From Verrucomicrobiota bacterium (GTDB lineage Bacteria; Verrucomicrobiota; Verrucomicrobiia; Verrucomicrobiales; Akkermansiaceae), in contig VFJU01000527.1 of the NCBI GenBank assembly GCA_009885905.1, positions 1-5,912 of the forward strand: a DNA stretch of 5,912 bases, written 5' to 3'. The translations under genes and the position numbers were made by a program. Shown one piece after another: positions 1-5,912 of the stretch. The notes under the pieces were generated by a model. The model saw only the letters and a program-made list of their open reading frames with translations, was not told the DNA's origin and did not search any database. The first letter of the stretch is position 1. The number at the start of each line of letters is the position of its first letter.

Positions 1-1299
1 GAACCGCTCGCAGCGAGGATGCGACCGCGGTCTCTTGATGAATTAGCGGGACAGCAACACATTTTAGCGCCAGGGAAATTATTACGGCGCGCGATTGAAT
101 CCGACCGCTTTACGTCGCTGATTTTTTATGGTCCACCGGGAACGGGAAAGACAACTCTAGCAAGTGTTATTGCGAGAACGACGGGATCTAGGTTTGAATC
201 TTTGAATGGTGTAGAATCTAACGTTTCCGAGATTCGTGCTAAAATCGATCAAGCTAGGACTTGGCGTGACTTGCGCGGTGAGACGACCATTTTGTTTATC
301 GACGAGATTCATCGATTCAACAAAGCGCAGCAAGACGTGCTACTGCCGCACATCGAGCGGGGCGTAGTTCGCTTTATCGGTGCGACGACGCACAATCCCT
401 ATTTTCATGTTAACTCGCCGCTGGTTTCTCGGTCACAGATTTTTCAACTCGAGCCCGTGCCGGTGGATGATATTATCTTAGTTCTACTACGTGCGATCTC
501 CGACGAGGAGCGGGGTTTGGGAGTCTTGAAAATCGTCGCCGAATCAGAAGCGCTGCGGCATTTGTCGGAAAAATCGGATGGCGACGTCCGCAAAGCACTG
601 AGTGCGCTGGAATTGTCTGCTCTAACAACTCCTTCTGCTGCCGATGGATTGGTTTATTTAACCTTGGCGGTCGCTGAGGAATCGATCCAGCGAAAGGCGG
701 TCGTTTACGATGCCCATGGCGATGCGCATCACGATACGATTTCCGCTTTCATTAAATCAATCCGTGGCAGTGATCCTGATGCAGCACTTTATTGGCTGGC
801 GAAAATGTTGCATGCGGGTGAGGACCCGAGGTTTATTTCTCGGCGTTTGGTGATTTCCGCATCCGAGGATATCGGACTTGCCGATTCTAACGCATTGCGG
901 GTTGCGCTGGATGCGCACAAAGCATTTGAATTGATAGGGATGCCCGAGGGGCGGATTCCGCTGGCGCACGCAACGGTCTATCTGGCGACTGCGCCAAAGT
1001 CTAACCGTTCTTATGCTGCACTTGGAAAGGCAATGGAGGATGTAGAAAACGGCAGGACGCTTGCGGTGCCTGTGCACTTACGAACAAACACACGCAAGAA
1101 AATCGCAGCGGCATCCGGTGAGCCTGAAGAGTCGATGAATTATCTCTACGCTCATGATTTTGAGGGTGCTTTTATTCCTCAGGCGTATCTACCAGAGGGA
1201 AAAATTTACTACCAACCCGGAGATCAGGGGATGGAAAAACGCATCGGTGAGCGCTTGGATTTTTGGAGGAATTCCATTTCGCCCAATATCGTTGAATGA
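1..1299 (+). CDS. rarA: Replication-associated recombination protein A (RarA/MgsA family AAA+ ATPase), 5'-truncated
   Basis: This is a clamp-loader-related AAA+ ATPase that acts at stalled replication forks in the cytoplasm. The frame is open from base 1 (EPLAAR then MRPRSLDEL), and RarA proteins normally read P-L-A-x-R-M-R-P, so the ATG at 19 is an internal Met and the true start lies left of the window. Counting from that Met, Walker A GPPGTGKTT is at about 38-46, Walker B ILFIDEIHRF at 91-100, sensor 1 GATTHNPYF at 121-129, the arginine-finger segment SPLVSRSQ at 133-140, and sensor 2 GDVRKAL at about 188-194. The C-terminal MgsA/RarA tetramerisation region follows, with the family stretches SIRGSDPDAALYWLAKML and RRLVISASEDIGLADSNA at about 247-292. 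The visible 432 codons are close to full family length, so probably only about 10-30 residues are missing. The catalytic motifs look intact. It converges with mgtE. Motif matching makes the family call very firm; the fork role is family knowledge. Confidence 0.95.
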   Translation, partial: EPLAARMRPRSLDELAGQQHILAPGKLLRRAIESDRFTSLIFYGPPGTGKTTLASVIARTTGSRFESLNGVESNVSEIRAKIDQARTWRDLRGETTILFIDEIHRFNKAQQDVLLPHIERGVVRFIGATTHNPYFHVNSPLVSRSQIFQLEPVPVDDIILVLLRAISDEERGLGVLKIVAESEALRHLSEKSDGDVRKALSALELSALTTPSAADGLVYLTLAVAEESIQRKAVVYDAHGDAHHDTISAFIKSIRGSDPDAALYWLAKMLHAGEDPRFISRRLVISASEDIGLADSNALRVALDAHKAFELIGMPEGRIPLAHATVYLATAPKSNRSYAALGKAMEDVENGRTLAVPVHLRTNTRKKIAAASGEPEESMNYLYAHDFEGAFIPQAYLPEGKIYYQPGDQGMEKRIGERLDFWRNSISPNIVE

Positions 1300-1320
1300 C
1301 TCGATGGGCTTGCGCTTCTG

Positions 1321-2742
1321 TTAATGCAGATGCAAAACGGCTCCTACAATGGTGAAGTAGATCATCATCCCGGAGATATCCACGGTGGACGCCAACGAGG
1401 GTGCAGAAACCACCGCTGGGTCCAGATGGATGGTCCGAGCAAATATCGGTAACAAAGCCCCGAGTACTGTGGCGGAAAGAACTTGCACCACCAAAGCAAG
1501 TGAAACAGCGAGTGCGAGTTGTAAAAAGCTGAAATCTGCCCCAGTCGAGTGCTGCAGATGAGGTAGGATAAAACTGATGAAGGCCGCCATAGTGATGCCC
1601 AGCGTGATACCGAGTGATATTCCCGTGCGGGCTTCTTTCCATGCGATGCGAAGTGCATTACCCGTGCTGATTTCTCCGAGCGCCATCGCACGGATCACCA
1701 TGGTTGCGGCTTGTCCGCCGGAATTTCCTCCCGCTGCCACCACCATCGGCAAAAAGAGGGCTAACACAAATGCTTTTTCTAACACCTCACTGCATCGGAA
1801 CATGACGTAGCCAGATACGACCGAGAGAAATGCCAATCCTACCAACCATGAAACACGACGGCGATAATGAGCAATTACGCCAGTATTGAGGTAAGAAACC
1901 TCAGATTGCTCACCTGCGATGCCTGAAAGTTTTTCGATATCTTCGGTGGATTCTTCTTGGAGAATTTCTAACGCATCATCGTAGGTTAGTACGCCAAGTA
2001 AGTGGTGGAACTCATCCACCACTGGAAGTACGATGAGGTCGTACTTGGATAGAGTCCGAGCAGCTTCTTCCTGGTCCGCAGAGGCAAGGATCGTCTCGTC
2101 TGCAGGCTCCATGATGTCGTAGACTGGGGTGTCCCAAGTGCTGAAGGCTAGGTCGCGCAGGCGGACTTTCCCAACGAGGCGACCCTGATCATCGACGACG
2201 AAGATACGGGCGAGCGTTTCAGCATCTTCGCGGTCCCGACGTAGCACGGTGATGGCTTGTTTGACCGTCATGTCCGCAGTGATGCGCCCGACTTGGGTGG
2301 TCATCCGTCCGCCAGCGGTGTCTTCTTCGTATTTGAGGAGATTCCGTGTGAGTTCTTTGTCACGTGGACCCAAGAGACTAAAGAACCGTACCCGGGCCTC
2401 TTCGCTAACCACTTGGAAAACGTCCACTCGATCGTCGTCAGAAAGATTTCCTAACAACACGCGAAGTTGCGCCGGCTTGAAATGATTTAACGCCTCCTCG
2501 ATGAGTGGGTAGGGCAATTCCGCGACGACATCGGTAGCAAGTTCCGGACCGATGGTCTTGAGCAGGAGGTCACGTTTTAAGTCGTCGAGATTTTCGTAAA
2601 GATGCGCAAGGTCGGCGTAGTGAATGTCTTCTGCAGCGGCAAGCAAGGCCGAGCAATCAGATGCATCCAGCGCCCGCATCAACTCGCTCATTGGATTGTA
2701 ATTCAACTCATCTGCCACCTCGTGAGATTGTGCGGAAGGCAT
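1321..2742 (-). CDS. mgtE: Magnesium transporter MgtE (CBS-domain Mg2+ channel)
   Basis: This is an inner-membrane Mg2+ channel gated by cytosolic Mg2+. With the start at 2742 (MPSAQSHE) it is 473 residues, near the usual ~450. The order is as in the family: an acidic helical MgtE N-domain (about 20-135), two CBS domains (about 148-198 and 207-261), a connecting plug helix with EDIEKLSGI (about 268-276), then a five-helix membrane domain (about 298-471). The signature GGNSGGQAA is at 338-346. The last helix is preceded by LDPAVVSAP and carries TVDISG, whose Asp (about 455) matches the pore Asp of characterised MgtE. The start is uncertain. An in-frame ATG at 2829 adds 29 residues but would run into the trpE upstream region, while ATG at 2691 (MSELMRAL) would give 456 residues. 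None has a clear Shine-Dalgarno. It is convergent with rarA and divergent from trpE. I see no Mg2+-sensing leader (M-box) in the short upstream gap. Confidence 0.94.
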   Translation of the reverse strand: MPSAQSHEVADELNYNPMSELMRALDASDCSALLAAAEDIHYADLAHLYENLDDLKRDLLLKTIGPELATDVVAELPYPLIEEALNHFKPAQLRVLLGNLSDDDRVDVFQVVSEEARVRFFSLLGPRDKELTRNLLKYEEDTAGGRMTTQVGRITADMTVKQAITVLRRDREDAETLARIFVVDDQGRLVGKVRLRDLAFSTWDTPVYDIMEPADETILASADQEEAARTLSKYDLIVLPVVDEFHHLLGVLTYDDALEILQEESTEDIEKLSGIAGEQSEVSYLNTGVIAHYRRRVSWLVGLAFLSVVSGYVMFRCSEVLEKAFVLALFLPMVVAAGGNSGGQAATMVIRAMALGEISTGNALRIAWKEARTGISLGITLGITMAAFISFILPHLQHSTGADFSFLQLALAVSLALVVQVLSATVLGALLPIFARTIHLDPAVVSAPSLASTVDISGMMIYFTIVGAVLHLH

Positions 2743-2858
2743 GACGCGAGCAAGGAAAACGAAATCTGAATTCGCCTTGTACACAAGATTTGCGCAAAAA
2801 AGCAGAGCAACCCGCTGGATCGGTGGCATCCAGGCTTGCCCTGCGCGATTTCCCCATC
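2743..2858. promoter_or_regulatory. Divergent mgtE/trpE intergenic region with two adjacent palindromes
   Basis: This gap should hold the promoters of both mgtE (leftward) and trpE (rightward). I find no convincing -35/-10 pair in either direction. Two inverted repeats sit side by side: CTTGT-AC-ACAAG at 2776-2787 (5 bp arms, 2 bp centre) and the perfect 10 bp palindrome TTTGCGCAAA at 2789-2798. They could be operator half-sites for a dimeric regulator, though short palindromes also occur by chance. There is no ATG on the + strand before trpE and no Trp-codon-rich leader peptide, so classical ribosome-mediated trp attenuation is not supported. The exact boundaries depend on the chosen starts of both genes. 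Confidence 0.45.
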
Positions 2859-4373
2859 ATGCTTCACTGCCTCGTGAGTTCCATTCCGGTTGAACCATCT
2901 TTAGAAGCGTTCCTCGAACTGGGGAAGCGGGGAAATGTCGTGCCTGTATACACTCAACTTGCCGCTGACTTCGAGACTCCGTTGTCGGCCTATTTGAAGT
3001 TACGGGATAATTGTCACTCGTTCTTGTTGGAGAGCGCCGAGAGCACAGAAAAGGGCGGGCGCTGGTCGATCGTCGGTAGCGGTCCCAAATTAGTTTTTGA
3101 GGCGAGGGGTAAGGAGATCACTTTGCGCGAGGGTTCTAAAGTTCGCACTTTCACTGTTGCTGATGATCTATTGGCGGCCCTAGAGCGCGAGATGGCATCC
3201 TACAAACCCGTCACCCACGGTGCTCTCCCACAGTTTTCGGGTGGCATGGTCGGCTATCTTTCGTACGATGCGGTTAGACAATTCGAGCCGTCGCTCGGAC
3301 CACCGCCCGTAGACGTGATCGGGATTCCTGATGCGATGTTCATCCTGGCTGATACGCTGTTAGTTTTTGATCATCGTCTTAGGAGGCTGCAAGTGATCGC
3401 CAACGCATTCATCGATGACTTTCCAACCCCCGCGGATGCTTATGCAGCTGCGCGGGGGCGCATCGCTGCGATGGTAGAAATTCTTAACCGGCCACTTCAC
3501 GTTCCAGCACTGAATGGGCTGGTACAGGTCGAACCAGTAGAGGCTCGGAGCAATACGACGCAGGAAGAATTTGAAATGATGGTCCTTCAGGGCAAGGAAT
3601 TCATCGCGGCGGGGGACATTTTTCAATTCGTGCCGAGCCAGCGTTTTGAAACGGACTTTGACCGCCCAGCGGTGGATCTCTATCGCGCTTTGCGTTTGGT
3701 GAATCCCTCGCCTTACATGTTTATTTTGGAGCTCGGAGATTTTGCGTTGGTGGGAAGTTCACCCGAGGTACACGTTCGCTCGATAGAGGGTCGCATCGAT
3801 ATTCGACCGATCGCTGGTACGCGTTGGAGAGGGAAAACCGCGGAAGAGGATGACGCTCTGGCCGCGGATCTTCTAGCAGATCCTAAGGAACGTGCAGAGC
3901 ATCTTATGTTAGTTGATCTCGCCCGTAATGACGTGGGACGCATCGCAAAGCATGGCAAAGTCAGCGTGGATGACTTTATGATCGTAGAGCGTTACAGCCA
4001 CGTAATGCACATCGTCTCTAATGTATCTGGCGAACTCGACCCAGCGCATAGCGCTTACGACGTGCTGCGGGCGACTTTTCCAGCAGGAACAGTCAGCGGT
4101 GCGCCTAAAATTCGTGCGATGCAAATCATCAATTCGTTGGAGAAGAACAAACGCTGCGCCTACGCTGGTGCGGTTGGTTATTTTGGTTTCGATGGCTCTC
4201 ACGATTCTTGCATCACACTCCGAACCTGTTTGCTAAAAGGCGGAAAAGTCTATGTCCAAGCGGGTGCCGGTGTAGTTGCCGATTCTAACCCAACCTACGA
4301 ATACGAAGAAACTGTTATTAAGGCCAAGGGGATGCTGCGCGCAGTCGCTCTCGCCAAGACAATGGGTTCCTAA
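2859..4373 (+). CDS. trpE: Anthranilate synthase component I (TrpE)
   Basis: The large subunit converts chorismate and ammonia (supplied by TrpG) to anthranilate and pyruvate, the first committed step of tryptophan synthesis. With ATG 2859 it is 504 residues, a normal length. An N-terminal domain has LLES (56-59) of the Trp feedback site, and NPSPYMF (282-288) is the second Trp-contact motif; this NPSPYMF form and [20 protein letters not shown] near the start favour TrpE over PabB. The chorismate-binding core carries GSSPEVHVR (299-307), [10 protein letters not shown] (316-325), [18 protein letters not shown] (341-358), [14 protein letters not shown] (380-393), [17 protein letters not shown] (407-423) and the C-terminal [13 protein letters not shown] (466-478). 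The frame stays open upstream to a TTG at 2790, but those 23 codons do not resemble TrpE; GTG 2874 is a further possible start. There is no clear Shine-Dalgarno at any of these. It is followed 19 bp later by trpG, so co-transcription is likely. Retained Trp-site motifs predict feedback inhibition. Confidence 0.96.
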   Translation: MLHCLVSSIPVEPSLEAFLELGKRGNVVPVYTQLAADFETPLSAYLKLRDNCHSFLLESAESTEKGGRWSIVGSGPKLVFEARGKEITLREGSKVRTFTVADDLLAALEREMASYKPVTHGALPQFSGGMVGYLSYDAVRQFEPSLGPPPVDVIGIPDAMFILADTLLVFDHRLRRLQVIANAFIDDFPTPADAYAAARGRIAAMVEILNRPLHVPALNGLVQVEPVEARSNTTQEEFEMMVLQGKEFIAAGDIFQFVPSQRFETDFDRPAVDLYRALRLVNPSPYMFILELGDFALVGSSPEVHVRSIEGRIDIRPIAGTRWRGKTAEEDDALAADLLADPKERAEHLMLVDLARNDVGRIAKHGKVSVDDFMIVERYSHVMHIVSNVSGELDPAHSAYDVLRATFPAGTVSGAPKIRAMQIINSLEKNKRCAYAGAVGYFGFDGSHDSCITLRTCLLKGGKVYVQAGAGVVADSNPTYEYEETVIKAKGMLRAVALAKTMGS

Positions 4374-4392
4374 TTCACAACAATCCTCCCCA

Positions 4393-4956
4393 ATGCTGCT
4401 CATTCTCGATAATTACGATTCGTTCACCTACAATCTCGTCCAATACTTTGGTGAATTAGGTGCGGAGATGAAAATTTTCCGTAACGATGTGCTCACGGTG
4501 GCGGATGTGAAGGCACTCAAGCCAGAACGAATCTGCATCTCACCAGGTCCTTGCACACCAAACGAAGCGGGAATTTCCTGCGAACTCATTAAGGTGATGG
4601 GTGCCACTACGCCTATCCTTGGAGTGTGTCTTGGTCACCAATCGATCGGTCAAGTCTATGGCGGCGATGTAGTCCGTGCCGACCGCTTGATGCATGGCAA
4701 GACCTCGCCGATCCAACATTCTAACAAGAGCGTTTTTGGTGGAATGCCAAGTCCATTCGAGGCCACTCGTTATCACTCGCTCATCGTCAAACGCGAAACA
4801 CTACCGGATTGCTTAGAGATCACCGCATGGACCGAAGAAGGGGAAATAATGGGGCTCCAGCACAAGCAGTATCCCGTTCACGGAGTTCAATTTCATCCTG
4901 AATCAATCCTGACTCAGGATGGGAAAAAACTGCTAGAGAATTTCCTAAATCTATAG
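4393..4956 (+). CDS. trpG: Anthranilate synthase component II, glutamine amidotransferase (TrpG/PabA)
   Basis: A class I glutamine amidotransferase subunit that hydrolyses glutamine and channels ammonia to TrpE. It is 187 residues, the usual single-domain length, starting [20 protein letters not shown], the hallmark N-terminus. The oxyanion motif [10 protein letters not shown] is at 51-60, the nucleophile elbow [10 protein letters not shown] at 77-86 (Cys79), the component-specific MHGKTSPI at 100-107, and the His-Glu of the triad in FHPES at 167-171 (His168, Glu170). The frame extends upstream to a TTG at 4276, but this overlaps trpE and encodes nothing family-like, so ATG 4393 is chosen. 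The upstream 19 bp contain CCTCCCC rather than a Shine-Dalgarno, so translation may be coupled to trpE. In many bacteria the same protein also serves PabB in folate synthesis; adjacency to trpE supports the Trp role but does not exclude a dual role. No trpD, trpC, trpF, trpB or trpA follows. Confidence 0.95.
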   Translation: MLLILDNYDSFTYNLVQYFGELGAEMKIFRNDVLTVADVKALKPERICISPGPCTPNEAGISCELIKVMGATTPILGVCLGHQSIGQVYGGDVVRADRLMHGKTSPIQHSNKSVFGGMPSPFEATRYHSLIVKRETLPDCLEITAWTEEGEIMGLQHKQYPVHGVQFHPESILTQDGKKLLENFLNL

Positions 4957-5002
4957 TAGGGCAGGGGATTCGTACTCTCTTGAATGTCCCGTTAATTTTT
5001 TC

Positions 5003-5049
5003 GGCGAATTTTTATCGCTTGTGCAATTCGTTTTTTTCTTTGTTTTTTT
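5003..5049 (+). terminator. Putative intrinsic terminator after trpG
   Basis: An inverted repeat CGAATT (5005-5010) / AATTCG (5025-5030) is extended outward by two possible G-U pairs and inward by a small GC-TTGT-GC hairpin (5017-5024) on the 3' side. It is followed directly by seven Ts (5031-5037) and, after CTTTG, another seven Ts (5043-5049). The layout fits a rho-independent terminator closing the trpEG transcript, placed about 50 bp after the trpG stop. The stem is weak and AT-rich with an asymmetric 6 nt internal loop, so the call rests mainly on the T-runs. The rest of the 4957-5106 spacer shows no ORF or RNA gene that I can support. Confidence 0.4.
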
Positions 5050-5098
5050 GGTTGTTTTTGGTTACGGGGTTGACTTGTTTCGCAAGACTCGGAACGTT

Positions 5099-5103
5099 GA
5101 GGT
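5099..5103 (+). promoter_or_regulatory. Shine-Dalgarno-like site of the aldolase gene
   Basis: GAGGT lies three bases before ATG 5107 (GAGGTCACATG). The spacing is short of the usual 5-9, but this is the only purine-rich ribosome-binding motif directly before any start in the window, and it supports 5107 as the start of the aldolase. Confidence 0.45.
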
Positions 5104-5106
5104 CAC

Positions 5107-5859
5107 ATGGCTACTCTCTCAGAACTGCTCAACCTCTCGCATGGCCTCGGTCGGGAGGAGAGGAAACTCGCAATCCTTGGTGAGGGAAATACTTCGGCTC
5201 GGATCTCGGACCAAACATTCGTCGTCAAAGCCTCCGGTTCCAATCTCGCGACGCTCAGCGAGTCCGGGGTTTCCGAGTGTGCGTTTGAAAAAATTCTACC
5301 TTTGCTCGCTGCGGGTGAAATGAGCGATTTGGCCGTCGATGAAGCGCTCTTTGATGCACGGGTTTCTTCGTCTGCGAAGAAGCCTTCGGTTGAGGCGATC
5401 TTCCATGGTTATTTGCTCACCTTGCCTGGGGTGAATTTTGTCGGGCACACCCATCCCATCGCGGTGAACGGACTGCTCTGCTCCAAGCACGCTCACGCCT
5501 TCGCAAAACGACGGTTATTTCCCGACGAGATCGTCTGTTGCGGCGTCGAGAGCGTGTTCGTGCCCTACACGGATCCAGGTCTCAAACTCTCACGGGCCAT
5601 CAAGCTCGCGGTGGAGGAATTTATCGTGCGACTTTCTCGCCCCCCACGCGTGATTCTCCTGGAAAACCACGGCCTCATCGCCCTCGGGGCCACTCCGGAA
5701 GCGGTGCTGGCCGCCACCTTGATGGCAGTGAAGGCCGCTGAAATTTTTGCAATCGCCGCCTCCATCTCTGGTGAACCTCAATACCTAACACCTGATCAGG
5801 TCACCCGCATCGCTGGTCGTCCTGATGAACATTACCGCCAACAAGCTCTTGGAATCTAA
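5107..5859 (+). CDS. Class II aldolase/adducin-family protein (probable sugar-phosphate aldolase)
   Basis: A soluble 250-residue protein of the zinc-dependent class II aldolase/adducin fold, the family of fuculose-1-phosphate and rhamnulose-1-phosphate aldolases and ribulose-5-phosphate 4-epimerase. Visible motifs are GEGNTSAR (25-32) and KASGSNL (41-47), which match the substrate-phosphate-binding loops; PSVEAIFH (93-100), whose Glu96 aligns with the catalytic Glu; HTHP (114-117), giving two zinc-ligand His; and ENHG (186-189), giving the third. All metal ligands are therefore present and the protein is probably active, not a structural adducin-like relative. The exact substrate cannot be read from sequence. 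A 3-carbon/aldehyde-releasing retro-aldol step in deoxysugar breakdown is an inference, helped by the next reading frame starting 17 bp later. It begins a new unit after the T-rich spacer; a TTGACT at 5070 lacks a good -10 partner. Single-domain length is typical for the family. Confidence 0.85.
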   Translation: MATLSELLNLSHGLGREERKLAILGEGNTSARISDQTFVVKASGSNLATLSESGVSECAFEKILPLLAAGEMSDLAVDEALFDARVSSSAKKPSVEAIFHGYLLTLPGVNFVGHTHPIAVNGLLCSKHAHAFAKRRLFPDEIVCCGVESVFVPYTDPGLKLSRAIKLAVEEFIVRLSRPPRVILLENHGLIALGATPEAVLAATLMAVKAAEIFAIAASISGEPQYLTPDQVTRIAGRPDEHYRQQALGI

Positions 5860-5876
5860 CACATAATTCTAATATC

Positions 5877-5912
5877 ATGTCCAACTACCATCACGTCAAT
5901 TTTCTTTGGGAC
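5877..5912 (+). CDS. Start of a downstream gene, 3'-truncated by the window (possibly bifunctional aldolase/dehydrogenase)
   Basis: ATG 5877 opens a frame reading MSNYHHVNFLWD to the window edge, 17 bp after the aldolase stop, a spacing typical of an operon. There is no Shine-Dalgarno in CACATAATTCTAATATC before it. Twelve residues are too few for a firm assignment. The V-N-F/Y-L-W-D opening recalls my memory of the N-terminus of bifunctional rhamnulose-1-phosphate aldolase/short-chain dehydrogenase proteins (RhaD/RhaE type), which fits a sugar-degradation operon, but this is a tentative inference and a different product is possible. Confidence 0.4.
   Translation, partial: MSNYHHVNFLWD

Noticed and set aside
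1314..1333. Weak hairpin TCTG-TTAATG-CAGA between the convergent rarA and mgtE stops
   Set aside because: The stem is only four pairs plus a mismatch, it overlaps the mgtE stop and last codons, and there is no T-run on either strand, so it is not a supported bidirectional terminator.
1172..1691. Antisense/overlapping frames on the minus strand across the rarA-mgtE junction
   Set aside because: They lie in the wrong frames over well-supported rarA and mgtE coding sequence and show low-complexity, non-family residue patterns.
2743..2858. trp attenuator or T-box/M-box riboswitch in the divergent gap
   Set aside because: There is no leader ORF with tandem Trp codons, no T-box motif, and the gap is too short for an M-box upstream of mgtE.
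5074..5086. Small inverted repeat CTTG-TTTCG-CAAG before the aldolase
   Set aside because: Four-base arms are expected by chance in a region of this length, and there is no second copy or associated promoter.
5070..5098. TTGACT as a -35 box for the aldolase gene
   Set aside because: At 17 bp spacing the -10 position reads AACGTT, which is a poor match; a single hexamer in a T-rich region is not enough.
5021..5323. Possible small membrane protein starting at GTG 5021 with a run of Phe and Val
   Set aside because: The hydrophobic stretch is produced by the poly-T spacer, and the frame then runs out of phase through the aldolase gene; there is no independent start signal or family resemblance.

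Overview
This 5.9 kb window is a densely packed bacterial chromosomal segment of mixed housekeeping and metabolic genes. It has five recognisable protein genes plus the first codons of a sixth. I see no RNA gene, mobile element, CRISPR array or phage signature. Base composition is near-balanced and start codons mostly lack a clear Shine-Dalgarno motif. The organism cannot be fixed from this sequence. SD-poor starts, and a small class II aldolase followed by a gene beginning MSNYHHVNFLWD, loosely recall Verrucomicrobiota/Planctomycetota-type bacteria, but that is a low-confidence inference.

Layout. Positions 1-1299 (+) hold rarA/mgsA, a replication-fork AAA+ ATPase whose N-terminus lies left of the window. 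It converges on mgtE (1321-2742, -), a CBS-domain-gated Mg2+ channel, with a 21 bp gap and no visible terminator. mgtE is divergent from trpE (2859-4373, +); their start regions are about 116 bp apart, and this gap holds two adjacent short palindromes that could be an operator. trpG (4393-4956, +) follows trpE after 19 bp, so the two subunits of anthranilate synthase form a tight trpEG unit without the remaining trp genes nearby. A 150 bp T-rich spacer with a terminator-like inverted repeat and long T-runs closes this unit. A class II aldolase-family gene (5107-5859, +) then starts a new unit, and another reading frame begins 17 bp after it at 5877, cut by the right edge.

Function. trpE and trpG together convert chorismate plus glutamine to anthranilate, with Trp feedback motifs retained in TrpE. 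rarA and mgtE are independent housekeeping functions. The aldolase and the gene after it probably belong to a sugar (deoxysugar-like) degradation operon that continues to the right. Nothing here amounts to a clearly new biological system. The points most worth a second look are the palindrome pair in the mgtE/trpE gap, the over-represented hexamer TCTAAC, the isolated trpEG pair and the truncated sugar operon.
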